64,000 nt of DNA. Source: Eriocheir sinensis. Lineage: Eukaryota > Arthropoda > Malacostraca > Decapoda > Varunidae. Location: positions 10,394,804 through 10,458,803 of the forward strand of contig NC_066570.1 in NCBI RefSeq assembly GCF_024679095.1, read 5' to 3'. The position numbers and the translations under genes are program-made. The notes under the pieces are model-generated. The model ran no database searches. It worked only from the letters and a program-made list of their open reading frames with translations, and was not told where the DNA came from. Numbering within the stretch: position 1 is the stretch's first letter; every line of letters begins with the position of its first letter. Shown piece after piece: positions 22,968 through 34,184 of the stretch.

Positions 22968-24065
22968 GATCTGCATGGCAGTGACCACCTCCCATTTGTA
23001 ATGACATCAGCTGAGGTGAAATACACAAGGCACCTTTTCCGCTGCCGCTTAGATAGAGCAGACTAACAGCTATTCCATGAACTAAGCGTCCTTGACCGAT
23101 TTGTTAAGGACTTTATTAACATTGATGAGGCGTTGGCGTATGCAACTAATGTGATGCCCTCGGCGGCCATTTTATCCATTTCCAAGATCTCTGGTAAATT
23201 TCCTTGGTGGAAACAAAATTGCGCCTCGGCAGTGAAAGCCAAGCGTGTCGCCTTTTTATTTATTGTTTTCTCGTCAATTAATATTTCATATCTGTGATAT
23301 TGAGGTGGATAACTATTTTGTTCATGCATCCCATAACACTGCGAGGAAGTGTGAGTGCAGAGCGAGGCTCCTGGGCCAGGCGAACTAAATTTTTCCAGTG
23401 CGGTGATTGGCTGCCACTTAGCCAATCAAAATAAAGAACATGGAGATGTGGCCACCTCAAAGTGAGTTTCGACAGGGGATGCTTGTAGCCCATGTCGATC
23501 TTAAGAAGGCGTTTGACTCTGTGCATTGCTAGGCACTTTGGAGTCTCCTGCGACTACGAGGGATTCCTACATATGGGTGGCCTGAATTCTGGGACTGAGA
23601 TTACTGTGATGTGTGCGGTGGGGGTGGGTGGGGGTGGGGGGGACTTGTCCAGCTTCTTTCCCGTGAATGGGGGAGTGAGGCAGAGCTGTGTCCTTGCCCT
23701 GTCGCTTTTTCAACACTTCTAAGGACTGGGTATTGGGCAGAGTTGTGGAGCAAAGTCATTGTGGAGTATCCATTGGCAATACCAGGGACACTGACCTCGT
23801 TATTGTCGATGATGCAGTTATCCTGACGGAGTCGCTGGAGATTTTGGTGATGGCTCTCGAGGCCTGCAAGAGGAGGCGAAGCTCTTGGGACTTTAGGTCT
23901 CCTGGGCCAAGACCAAAGTACAGGTGTCTGAAGGCTTGCCAGATGAAACACTACAGTCTGTGGTGATTAAATCGAGATCTCGGTAAAATTAACATAAATT
24001 GGTTGCGTAGTTCAGAACAACGGTGAGTCTCGGCAGAAGTCTTACGGCGGATTAGCTTTGCCCAA
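22968..24065 (+). pseudogene. Family N LINE: endonuclease end and reverse transcriptase
   Basis: Starts GSDHLPFVMTSAEVKYTR, the SDH motif that ends the endonuclease, followed by the linker VLDRFVKDFINIDEALAYA and SGKFPWWKQNCASAVKAKR. About 170 bp of unrelated DNA (23290-23470) intervenes before VDLKKAFDSVHC (RT), SSFFPVNGGVRQSCVLA and a degenerate DDAV box (23800-23820). SWAKTKVQV follows. It is degenerate and truncated, and is probably the continuation of 19395-20185. Confidence 0.65.
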
Positions 24066-24599
24066 GGTGATATAGACTCTCTCAATACGAGTATATGGCG
24101 TTGTCGATACCTGTGCAAAAAAAACAAAGATCCAGTTGCCCTCTGACCGGCCTCGGGTCAAGAGCAACTAGCGCTGTCTCTGTGGCTGTGCTTCTTCCCC
24201 CTGCTACTGCTGCTGTCCTTTCCATTGTGCTGCTGCCCTGTGGTTTTGTGGCGATCTGTGCTTCTGAGGCTGTGCTATTGCTGCTGGTGTCGATGTTCCT
24301 GTTACGGTCAACGCCTGCTACTCGCTAAGTGTTATTCTAATATTTTATACTCACAACACTTGCTTTGTCTTGCTAGTCGCTGTTTCCAACACTACCACTA
24401 CCTCTTCGCCCACATCAGTGTACACATACTTTCATATTTCATACTTTCATATTATTTAAGCATCTCCGTGTTAGTTTTTATTAGCCGTGCGTGTGTTCTG
24501 GTATGTAGGAAGGTCCCGTGTCGACAAAAATAACCCACACCTGGTTGGGGACCCCATTTCCCTGGGGAAGATTTAAAGGCCGCGCCCCCTTCCTCCGCA
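24066..24599 (+). other. Probable 5' UTR of CR1-like element B
   Basis: CTG/TGCTG-rich DNA, then T-rich DNA, followed by AAAAATAACCCACACC…GGGGACCCC near 24525-24560. A comparable word order (GAAATAACC…CCCGGGG) sits just before ORF1 in the family A element near 53597-53641. The open frame at 24095-24328 is hydrophobic low complexity and I do not accept it as a gene. Confidence 0.35.
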
Positions 24600-24619
24600 C
24601 CCAGACAACAGTAGACGAG

Positions 24620-25900
24620 ATGCCTTCCCGCCTTCAAACCTGCCCGAATGTCGCTTACGTCAGGCTCCACAGTATTTCCGTGTCAAGAATGTAAAAACTG
24701 ATAAATGTAGATTTTGTGTCAAAGCAATCCAGGACGAGAGTAAAATATTAAAACTGGAGGGTATTATTGGAGGCCTATCACAACAGCTCGCTGAATTAAA
24801 AAAAACTCATTGGTAACCCCGTGACCCTTCCCGCGCGCTCACCAGCTGACCTCCCTGCCACCTCCGCATCGCCCTCTCTGCCGCCCCCAACTCACGCGCC
24901 TCCTGCTCCTCTCCTCCTCGGTCTCGTCTTCTTCCCCTTCCTCCTCTTCCTACTCCTCCTGCACCCTCTCTTCTCTCCCCTCCCCTTCCTCCCGCTGCCT
25001 TTCTCCCATCTCACCCTCCTCCGGGGTGCCTTCCTCGTCGTCCTCCCCGACACTCCCCCCTCCTCTCCCTCCCCCTCCGTCCAGACTTCCTCCCCTTCCC
25101 CCTCTTGCTCTCCCTCTTCCCCTTCCTTCTCTCCTTCCTCCCCCTCCTCCTCGACCTCCTCTACCTTGCCCCCACCCACTTCCTTCTCTTATCATTCTCC
25201 CCTGGCCCGTACCCCTTCCTCCCCTTCCTCCTCCTCCTCCTCCTCCTCTCCTCATGTCTCTTCCGCTACAGCCACCTACCCTGTTACCACCCCTCCCTCT
25301 TTCTCCCCACCCCTTCTTCCTGTTTCAGCTTCCCTTCCCGCCCCTGGCGCCGTTCCTAGGAAGGTCTTAGTTGTGGGGGACAGTCAAGTCAGGCTCATTG
25401 ACAGGTACTTTTGTTCAAGGAATAAGGGCAATAGACATAGAGTTTGCTTTCCCGGGGCAGGTATACAGCACGTTTCTGACAGGATTGAGGATATTTTAGC
25501 GGGGGAAAGTACTCAGCCTATCGTCTTCTGCAGTTTCGGTGGCAATGATATCGGTAGGGTGGGAAGCGAAGAGATATTTAGGTGCTTCAGGGAATCGTTC
25601 GCTGAAGTGAGAGACTTCGAAGGGGTGCCGGCCGTTTGTGGTGTTTTGCCGAGGAGGAGGCTAGATGAGGGATGGCTTTCCAGAGCCTTAGCAGTAAACA
25701 GCAGGCTGCCAGCCCACTGTAAGCGAAATGGTTAGCTTTTTCTTGATAATTGGGACCTCTTCTACGATAAAGACACCTTGTATGCCAGGGATTGTGTGCA
25801 CCTGTCACTCCAGGGGGTGGAGATTTTCGGAGACTCCCTCGAACGATCACTTAGCACCCTACTGGATATTTTTAGAGTAGGCAAGGGGGGAGGGCCTAAC
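24620..25900 (+). pseudogene. CR1-like ORF1 (element B): zinc finger, Pro/Ser linker, SGNH esterase
   Basis: The start is frameshifted. QYFRVKNVKTDKCRFCVK (24670-24725) carries the CX2C half of the N-terminal zinc finger, followed by a short coiled-coil-like stretch (ILKLEGIIGGLSQQLAEL). The frame 24821-25735 contains about 180 residues of Pro/Ser from a CT-rich tract, then the SGNH/GDSL esterase: VLVVGDSQVRLIDRYF (block I Ser), FGGNDIGRV (Asn), and after an in-frame TAG (25733) LFYDKDTLYARDCVHLSL (Asp-His). CR1/L2 LINEs are known to have an esterase in ORF1. Its role in retrotransposition is not settled. Confidence 0.75.
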
Positions 25901-25949
25901 ATCAGTGGCTATGCTTCGTAGACTGGGACTAGGGGGTGCAGGAGTAATC

Positions 25950-26045
25950 GAAAGGATGTAAAAAAGGATGGTCTAACGGCTTTTTACACCAATAGTAACC
26001 GGAATAATTTTATGAGGGACAAACCCGTAATAGTTCATGCTTCCG
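25950..26045 (+). pseudogene. ORF2 start of CR1-like element B
   Basis: KKDGLTAFYTNSNRNNFMRDK corresponds to EDGLRIFYTNSRSLRNKID at the start of the family A endonuclease (55370-55420). The similarity stops after about 25 codons. Confidence 0.45.
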
Positions 26046-26221
26046 CAGCTAGATGCAGCATGAGACAACCGTTAGGCATTAGGGATGGGCAGGTACCGTT
26101 AATTTGAGTACCGATAGCTACGGTACCGAAAACTCAGGTACCATTAGTACCGGTACCCAAAAGAGTTTTTTTTTTATCTTAATGCCGTTTGATGAAACTC
26201 CTAAAGAAATTTTCTGTAAAG

Positions 26222-26259
<38 letters not shown>

Positions 26260-26268
<9 letters not shown>

Positions 26269-27085
26269 CGATAAAAAGAATAGCATATGTATACGTAGTT
26301 ATTATGGATGTACTCATTGTCTAAAAACAATAACAATATATATTAGTATCCTAAAAAAAAAGATTCGGACATGAAGAATCATCCAATAAATCCAATAATA
26401 AAATAATGGAGACAGTCAGCAGGCAGTGACTCAGCAGCCAGCACAACATTCAAGACTTATCGTCCCACAGGGCCACACCGGTACCGCAAGGAGATTGGCC
26501 AGCCCCGCGCGCCGCCGAGCGCCACCTAGATCCAAACGGTACCAGCACTAGCGGTGATGGTCAGTGCCGAGTGATCATGAGTCTTCCCGGCACTGGGTAC
26601 CGGTACCGGGTGCCGGCTGAATCGATTCTCTCCGGCACTGGGTACCGGTACCGGGTGCCGAGAAGAAACGATTCAGCCGGTACCTGATACCGGTACCGGG
26701 TGCCGAGATGAATCTATTCAGTCGGCACCTGGTACCGGTACCCAGTGCCGGGAAGACTCATGATCACTCGGCGCTGACCATTACCGCTAGTGCTGGTACC
26801 GTTGCGATCTTGGTGGCGCTCGGCGGCGCGCGGGTCTGGCCAGTCTCCATGCGGTACCGGTATGGGCCCTGAGGGACGATAAGCCTTGAATGTTGTGCTG
26901 GCTGCTGAGTCACTGCCTCGCTGACCGTCTTCCCAAGTTTCCACCATTTTTGATTAACTGGATAATTCTTCATGTCCGATTCTTTTTTAGTTGCTATTAT
27001 ATATTATTTTATTAGACTATGATCAGTACATCCATAATATATATACATGCTATTTTTATCGAAAAATAAGAAGAGAGAAGAAGAA
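26260..27085. repeat. Large imperfect palindrome (arms ~400 bp)
   Basis: The left arm (about 26260-26660) pairs with the right arm (about 26685-27085). Pairing landmarks are CGGACATGAAGAAT (26366) with ATTCTTCATGTCCG (26965), and AGTGATCATGAGTCTTCCCGG with its complement near 26752. Confidence 0.8.
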
Positions 27086-27089
27086 GAAA

Positions 27090-27182
27090 GAAGAGTACAA
27101 CAGAAGAAACATCCTAATTCAGGGCAGAAATAAATGAGAGAAAAAAGTCCAGTGTGCGTGTGAGTGTGTGTGTGTGTGTGTG

Positions 27183-27231
<49 letters not shown>

Positions 27232-27282
27232 GGACTTTTTCCTCTCATTTATTTCTGCCCTCAATTAGGATGTTTCTTCTGC

Positions 27283-27300
<18 letters not shown>
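27090..27300. repeat. Second palindrome with (TG)n/(CA)n loop
   Basis: GAGTACAACAGAAGAAACATCCTAATT…AAAAGTCCA (27092-27152) pairs with TGGACTTTTT…AATTAGGATGTTTCTTCTG (27231-27285). The loop is (TG)n, TCTCTCTC, then (CA)n, so the microsatellites themselves are also complementary. Confidence 0.85.
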
Positions 27301-27314
<14 letters not shown>

Positions 27315-27676
27315 GGATGAGGTGAATATTTATTTTTTCGATAAAAAATAGCATGTATAGTTATTATGGATATACTCGATCATAGTCTAATAACAATAAC
27401 AATATTTATTAGCAACCTAAAAAAAAAAAAAAGAATCGGACATGAAGAATTTTCAATAAATCCAATAAATAAATCCGAGCAATCTGGTACCGGTACCGAA
27501 CAATCTGGTACCGGTACCGTACCGTTTAACTGGTACCGTTAGTACCGGTACTGGTACCGGTACCTGCCCACCCCTATTAGGCATCAGTCTGCTGACTGGT
27601 GTCGTCGTGGGAAAACGTACGGTCCGTGGTTCGCCATTGTTTTGAAGTTTTTCGCGCCATTTCGTATATTTTTACG

Positions 27677-28235
27677 ATGGATGAAAAGAAGGAGCAGCGT
27701 GCTGCCGTGAAATTCTGTTTTTTGCTGGGTAAAACGGCAACCGAAACAGTTATCATGCTTCAAACAGTTTACAAAGATGCTGCCATGAGCAAAACACAAG
27801 TTTACGAGTGGTTTGGACGCTTTAGGAATGGTCAATTGTCGCTGGAAGACCGATCTCGTTCAGGGCGACCGTCTACCTCCCGAACGGATGATAACATCAC
27901 GAAAATTCATGAACTGATCTTGGAGGACCGTCGCCGAACAATTGACGAACTTGTTGATTTGACTGGTGTGTCCTGGAGCTCCTGCCAACGAATTTTGACT
28001 GAGGAATTGGGGATGAAAAGAGTTACAACGAAGTTGGTGCCTCGCTTGCTCACAGATCATCAAAAACAGTCACGAATGAATGTGTGCCAAGAACTGAAAG
28101 AAGAGTTGGAAGTTGATCCAGACCTTTTTTTGAAGGTCATCATTGGTGACAAAAGCTGGTGCTACGGCTACGACCCGGAAACGAAGCAGCAGTCAAGTCA
28201 ATGGAAGCATCCAACGTCGCCACGACCCAAAAAAG
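27677..28235 (+). pseudogene. Truncated mariner transposase (N-terminal half)
   Basis: Begins MDEKKEQRAAVKFCFLLGKT. It has the paired helix-turn-helix DNA-binding region (QTVYKDAAMSKTQVYEWFGR, then RFRNGQLSLEDRSRSGRP, and ILEDRRRTIDELVDLTGVS) and reaches the first catalytic Asp block (KVIIGDKSW). It stops after about 187 of the usual ~345 residues, at KHPTSPRPKKG, where a CR1-like sequence takes over. The second and third catalytic acidic residues are missing, so it is inactive. The frame is otherwise open. The upstream 90 bp may be mariner 5' UTR, into which the hAT element inserted. Confidence 0.85.
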
Positions 28236-29455
28236 GGTAGGTCTTGCCTTACTAACCTGTTGTCCTTCTACGCTAAAGTAATCAAGGCGGTTGACCGGAA
28301 TGAAAACTATGACATATTATATCTAGATTTCAGTAAGACGTTCGACAAAGTTCCTCATCACCGACTATTACTAAAATTACAGGCTCATGGCGTAGATGGG
28401 AAAGGTTTGAACTGGATCAGGGCGTGGCTTAGTGGTAGGAAGCGGAGAGTGCAAATCAATGATAAAAAATCTGAATGGGGCAGTGTTACGAGTGGAGTCC
28501 CACAGGGGTCGGTGCTGGGTCCTCTGCTTTTTATTGTTTACATCAATGACTTGGACACAGGAATTAGTAGTGGTGTCAATAAGTTCGCAGATGATACCAA
28601 GATCGGAAGAGTAATCCAATCGGATAGGGACGCTAGCGTTCTCCAGATGAGCTTGACAAACTACAGTATATGATTGGGCAGATGGAATTCAATGTCGGGA
28701 AGTGTAGCATTCTGAATGTAGGTTGGAATAACCCCTTACACAATTACTCCTTAAATGACACTCCTCTAAGCAGGTCTGGGGGTGAGAGAAACTTAGGAGT
28801 CTTAGTGAGCGCTGACCTCCGTCCTAGGGCTCAATGCATTCAGGCTAAAAATAGGGCAAACAGAGTACTTGGTTTCATCTCAACGAGCGTAAGCAATAGG
28901 AGCGCTGAAGTCATCCTCAAACTTTACTTAGCACTAGTTAGACCTGATCTCGATTATGCAGTTTAGTTCTGGTCCCTCTACTATAGAATGGATGTCAAGA
29001 TGTTAGAATCTGTACAGAGGAAGATGACAAAGATGATTAAGAGGGTGATAAACTTGCCTGATGAAGACAGGCTGAAGCATTTAAATCTACACTCTCTAGA
29101 TAGGCTAAGGTTGCGAGGAGACCTGATCGAAGTTTATAAATAGATGAAGGGCTTAATAAAGGGGATGTCAATAAGATTTTGATAGTTAAAGAGCCAGGTA
29201 GGACGCGTAGCAATGGCTTAAGTTAGACAAATTCAGATTCAACAAAGACATAGGCAAGAATTGGTTCACCAATAAAGTGGTAGATGAATGGAACAGGCTT
29301 GGGAGCCATGTTGTGGGTGCCAATACCATAGATACACTGAATAAGAGGTTAGATAAAACCATGGATGGTGAGGTAAGGTGGGGTTGAGTGTACGGGAGCT
29401 TCCTTGTATAGGCCAACCGGCCTCTTGCAGACTCCTTACGTTCTTATGTTCTTAA
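28236..29455 (+). pseudogene. Family A CR1-like reverse transcriptase fragment to 3' tail
   Basis: 5'-truncated at KGRSCLTNLLSFY, then YLDFSKTFDKVPHHR, VTSGVPQGSVLGPLLF and NKFADDTKIGR (catalytic box, 28575-28607). After frame changes, RNRANRVLGFIS-like and LALVRPDLDYAV blocks follow and then a stop (28965). The 3' end has CCGGCCTCTTGCAGACTCC and the tail GTTCTTATGTTCTTA (29440-29455). Orientation and order match the fuller copy at 53085-58256. Confidence 0.8.
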
Positions 29456-29912
29456 ATCCCTTGTGCTCCCTCTCTTATTCTATGGCTGTGAGACATGGAC
29501 ACTAAATAGGGACGTGGAGAGGCAGCTTGATGTCTTTGGTATTGAATGTCAACGCAGAATCATGGGATATCGCTGGAATAACTGTGTCGAACCGGCGATT
29601 ACTCCGTGAGACTGATTCTTCATATATTACCTGCATAGTCCGTCAACGACACCTCCGGCTATACTGCCATGTGGCACGTTACACAGAAGCTGCTCCTGCT
29701 CATCGGGTTATCTTTGTAAGAGACAATCCTCAGCGGAGGAGGCCAAGGGGACGCCCACGGAGTTCGTGACTTCAGCAAGTCGATAGATCCTGCTGGGAGG
29801 TACTCAGGATGGAAAGGGGGTTTGGAGACTCGCCCGGAGGAACCCCCGGACTTGGTGTCATAGGGTGGACGAGGTGACGCGGCCTCTGACGTATGCCCCC
29901 AATGATTGATGG
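29456..29912 (+). pseudogene. Family N LINE 3' end
   Basis: Frames read SLVLPLLFYGCETWTLN, then LRETDSSYITCIVRQRHLRLYCHVAR, FVRDNPQRRRPRGRPRSS and, in another frame, VDEVTRPLTYAPND. These are the C-terminal blocks of the family N LINE, with C-E-T-W-T and the RRRPRGRP basic motif. It starts exactly after the CR1 tail and ends in a (TA)n array. Confidence 0.7.
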
Positions 29913-30111
<199 letters not shown>

Positions 30112-30144
30112 GGTCGGATAGATGGGAGATGCCTGGTCGGATAG

Positions 30145-30850
30145 ATGGGAGATGCCCTTTAACGTAGACAAGTGCCAGGTCCTTTAAGTTGGAACAAGAA
30201 ATAAGAAGTTCGATTACGAAATGCGCGGCGTTAAACTCACAAGCGTTCAGTGCGTTAAGGACCTGGGGGTCAAAATCGCGTCAAACCTCAAATTCTCACA
30301 TCAATGCATCGATGCAGCAAATAAAGCGAACAGAATGTTGGGCTTCCTTAAAAGAAACTTTTTATTCAAGAATAAAGATGTAATACTTCCGCTCTACAAT
30401 AGTTTAGTCAGACCCCACTTGGAATATGCGGTACAGTTTTGGTCTCCTCACCATGCAAAGGACATTGCTAAATTAGAAGGTGTTCAGCGTCGGGCAACAA
30501 AAATGATTTCCTCGCGCAACAAATCCTAAAGCAAGGCTTTCCACCCTTAACATGTTCTCTCTTGAGAAACGTTGCCTCCGAGGAAAACTGATCGAATGTT
30601 TTAATATACTTAATGGTTTCACGAAAGTAGACAGAACAAAATTGTTTATGATCAATGACACTTTGCGAACGAGGAACAATGGCATAAAACTCAAATGTAG
30701 ACTAGTAAATTCAGACTGCACCAAATTTTTCTTCACCAACGTTGTAGTGCGAGAATGGAATAAGCTCCCACCGTCAGTGGTCCAATGTAACACGATTGAC
30801 TCATTTAAAAACAAGCTCGACCGTCACTTCCTTGAACTTAATGTTAACTA
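30145..30850 (+). pseudogene. CR1-like ORF2 C-terminal fragment (distinct family)
   Basis: Frames read PFNVDKCQVL, VKDLGVKIASNLKFSHQ, ANRMLGFLKRNF, YNSLVRPHLEYAVQFWSP and KLEGVQRRATKMI. After a frame change come MFSLEKRCLRGKLIECF and VVREWNKLPPSVVQCN, ending HFLELNVN then a stop. This is the thumb and C-terminal domain of CR1-clade proteins. It begins just after the (CT)n run, and the polymerase core is missing. The sequence differs clearly from families A and E. Confidence 0.75.
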
Positions 30851-32218
30851 GAGTAGGAAAGCAACGTTTTTTTGGACCCTTCTTTTCTTGTATTAAATCA
30901 ACTCTTTTATCACTCATTAATTACTCCATAAATGATCTCACCGTCTCGTATCCCTGGTAGCGTGATCCGGCTTAAGTTGTTATTGGAGACTGGAGTTCGG
31001 GGACAAACAAGGGAAAAAGAAAATATACTTTTATTTAAAATTAAATGAAAGTAATTGCCTTACGCAATATTCTATGCTCAGACGATCATAACACTGGCAT
31101 ATTCAGCAATGGATGCGACATATGACAAACGACATGTCTTAAATATAATACTACAATATGTGCTCAGTTGTTGCCAATAATAATAACACTCGTCGTTCCA
31201 CAAGCAGTGGTTTGTATCTCTCTGCTTACATCACAATCATTATGTACTCTTCACAAAATCCTAATAACACATTCCATAGTATAATCTACTACAAGTCATG
31301 GAAACACCCAATTATACCACACCCAGTGGTTTTACCTTTGCTTTACATCGCAAACAAATAATCACAATCCTGTCCCACTCACAATCCTACTTCACATCTC
31401 CTACATTATAATCTCCAGGACAATACAGTCGGTTTCCCTTAGATTCTCGAATTTCTACTCACGATTAAGATCACAACAGCCATTCTCGGCTGAGTGAGTA
31501 GTAGGTCTACTTGAGGCGAGAACCAAGCTCGGTCTACCCATACCACTGATTTCTAGGCCACATTTTTATTTGCTTGAGGCGGACTTACCTCCTTGACACG
31601 CCCTTAATTTTCTACATAACCAATGGCCAATACTTCCTGCCACACCCATCTGCTCGCTCATTATGTTGTATTGCTTTACTTTTCCTGCTATTCGTGAGTC
31701 AGTCTTAAGACACTCCCTCAGTGATTTTTCTGTTAAATTATTGGCTCATAACATGTCGCCACGACTGACGCCACGGGTCAGAGTCTTTTTCAATGGTTGT
31801 TCACACTTTCTGACCACGCCTACTGGGTATCTGTTTTCTGTATCTGAGTTTGGGTATCTGTTTTCCTTTACCCTCGTTGTTTCCCCTCTTTTGTACTTGA
31901 GATGTTTACACTGTTATATATGTCACCCTTCTTGTTAGTGTTTGTCCTGTCAGATGTTTACACAGCTGTATATCTCTCATTCCTCTCTGGGTATCTGTTT
32001 TCCTTTATCCTCGTTGTTTCCCTCATTGTTAGTGTTTGTCCTATGAGATGTCTACTCTGTACTGTTATGGCTGTTCCTCTTGTTTGTTCGTTTTCTGGTT
32101 CCCAACCGTTTTGGAGCCATCTGATTAGTCTAGATTCATTTAGGTTTAAGGACAGACCACCTAGTCTGGACCATGGGGTCTGTGTGGTCTGATTTTCTAT
32201 GTAATTCTATGTCTATGT

Positions 32219-32221
<3 letters not shown>
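30851..32221. other. No recognisable gene; degenerate ~130-160-bp repeats near 31820-32060
   Basis: AT-rich DNA. Around 31826-32060 the words GGGTATCTGTTTTCCTTTA and TGTTAGTGTTTGTCCT recur, indicating an old local duplication. The open frames here (91-96 codons) are T-rich and unsupported. Confidence 0.45.

Positions 32222-32294
<73 letters not shown>
32222..32294. repeat. (CT)n microsatellite
   Basis: About 73 bp of CT repeats followed by (GAT)n at 32296-32316. Confidence 0.95.
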
Positions 32295-32296
<2 letters not shown>

Positions 32297-32520
32297 TGAT
32301 GATGATGATGATGATGGCCGTCGTGGCGAGCGGACGTGTGCTGTGGACTCTCCGCTGTTTACCACCTTGTTGTATCTTAAGCAAATCAACCAAAGGTCGT
32401 GACGATGGATACGTTAGTCTTAAAACGCTTCTGGTTTTAGTCTGTCGAATCTTACTTGAGCCTTTAGGCTCGGCTCCTTTGAGCCACGCTACAGCCACTT
32501 CACCCCATCACTCTCCTCAG

Positions 32521-33550
32521 AGGAACATAAGAACATAAGAACGTAGGAGTCTGCAAGAGGCCGGTAGGCCTGTACAAGGCAACTCCTTTGAACCTAAGCT
32601 CCCGTGTATCTAATCCCACCTAATATCGCTGTCGATGAATGTATCTAATCTATTTTTGAATGTGACAATTGTATTGGCACTCACCACATGCCTGCTAAGC
32701 CTGCTCATTTGCTACTTTGATCTCATGACTCGTTTTTGCTATCCTGGTGTTTTTCTTCACTAATCTAGATAGTTCGACATACCGGCCCCTGAGATGTGTT
32801 TCACCATTCTTTATTTTCTGATAAATTCCCTTCTTTAACCCTATCTCGTGTTTTACTTACACTCAGAATACTGCACTTCCCTACATTGAACTCCATCTGC
32901 CATTTATCCGCCCAGTCATACAATCTGTTTAGTTAATCCTGGAGAATACTAGCGTCCTGATCCGACTCAATCACTCTACCGATCTTGGTATCATTTGCAA
33001 ACTTACTGACATCACTACTAATTCCTGTATCTAAGTCATTGATATAAATAATAAACAAAAGTGGACCTAATACCGAACCTTGTGGGACCCCACTCGTAAC
33101 ACATCCCCAGTCAGATCTTTTACCATTGATTTGCACACTTTGCTTCCTATTGCTAAGCCACCCCTTGACCCAGTTCAAAACTTTACCCTCTACTCCGTGA
33201 GCCTGTAATTTAAGCAACAGTCGTTGGTGAGGAACTTTGTCAAACGCTTTACTAAAATCAAGATGGATTACATCATAATTTCATCTCTGTCTACCGCCTC
33301 AAATACTTTATTGTAGAAGGACAAGAGATTGGTGAGGCATGACCTACCTTTAGTGAACCCATGCTGCGAGTCGTGAATTAAGCTATGTTTCTCTAGATGC
33401 TCCCGAATGTTCCTGGCTGTTATGGATTCCAGCATCTTCCTTATACCGATGTTAAGCTAATTGGGCGATAGTTTGAAGCAGCTGACCTGTCCCCCTTTTT
33501 GAAAATCGGCGTCACATTAGCTACTTTCCATAGGCTGGGCACATAACCAG
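32521..33550 (-). pseudogene. Family A CR1-like 3' half, 5'-truncated, minus strand
   Basis: Reading the minus strand from 33550: a LWKVANVTPIFKKGD-like start, IREHLEKHSLIHDSQHGF, KGRSCLTNLLSFYNKV, KLQAHGVEGKVLNWVKG, VTSGVPQGSVLGPLLF and KFANDTKIGR. The catalytic FADD box has become FAND. The 3' end includes SANTIVTFKN and the tail ending GTTCTTATGTTCTTATGTTCC at 32521-32541. Its 5' truncation point coincides with the end of the left inverted-duplication arm. Confidence 0.8.
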
Positions 33551-34182
33551 TATTTAACTTCGTTAACTAGATCAGCTGTCGGTGAAAAGATAAGATCAAG
33601 TATATTATTTTCCCGAGTCGGTTCTTGAACGTGTTGATGTAAATCACTTTCTAGTAAATTTGTGTACAGGTCGAGCCCTGTATGACAGTTCAACGGTTCA
33701 CCCCATCTTTTCACTGGCAAGTTAAAGTCCCCAACAATTACCGCCTCGCAACTGCTACTTGTTTCTAATAATAATTCACTTAATGCGTGGTCGATATCAA
33801 GAGTCTGCCTTGGCGGTCTGTAGATAAGTCCAATTACTATTTTACGAGATTTATTTTTAATTTCTATGAAGACCGTGTCTACATTGGTTATAATATATGT
33901 TTTCACGGATACTGGATGGAGAGAGTTGTGGATATAAAAGATAACGCCTCCACCCTGTCTGTTCTCTCTTTCATGACTAAAAATGGTATAACCCGGTAAT
34001 CTATATTCCGCAATGAAATCTCTATTTGAAGTGTCTATCCAAGATTCTGTGACTCCGATGATGTGATAATGATTTGTAGCTGCGAGGACTTCTAAATCTT
34101 CAAATTGGTTACGTAGGCTACGAGCGTTTACATAGCAAGCTTTAATGTGATTCGAGTCGGGAGTTTTGCGGGTTGAGTGCAC
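33551..34182 (-). pseudogene. Family E CR1-like endonuclease, left arm
   Basis: An open minus-strand frame with apurinic-endonuclease-like motifs: KACYVNARSLRNQF, IIGVTESWIDTS (catalytic E), RQGGGVIFYI, IGLIYRPPRQT, EAVIVGDFNLPVKRW and ENNILDLIF. It lacks the SDH end because the frame runs into the family A fragment at about 33550. The frame here is better preserved than in the right arm, where two small deletions break it. Confidence 0.8.
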
Positions 34183-34184
34183 CC

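Larger units (their letters stand above)
26080..27576. mobile_element. Non-autonomous hAT-type element, palindrome-rich
   Basis: The 1497-bp element begins TAGGGATGGGCAGGTACC and ends GGTACCTGCCCACCCCTA. It is flanked by a perfect 8-bp duplication TTAGGCAT (26072-26079 and 27577-27584). An 8-bp duplication with a TAGGG-TGGGC terminus fits hAT (family knowledge). There is no transposase. The interior holds two large palindromes centred near 26673 and 27190, and a ~115-bp module (TCGATAAAAA…CGGACATGAAGAAT) that occurs three times in alternating orientation. The palindrome-forming words GGTACCGGTACC are clustered at both ends and in the middle, where they could act as subterminal transposase-binding repeats. 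Confidence 0.85.

Noticed and set aside
24892..25370. Several overlapping frames in CT-rich DNA on both strands
   Set aside because: Only the frame leading into the GDSQ esterase block is meaningful; the rest are composition effects.
32299..32538. 79-codon frame starting with six Met and a hydrophobic stretch
   Set aside because: The Met run is a (GAT/ATG)n microsatellite, and the frame ends in the CR1 tail. Signal-peptide likeness is probably accidental.
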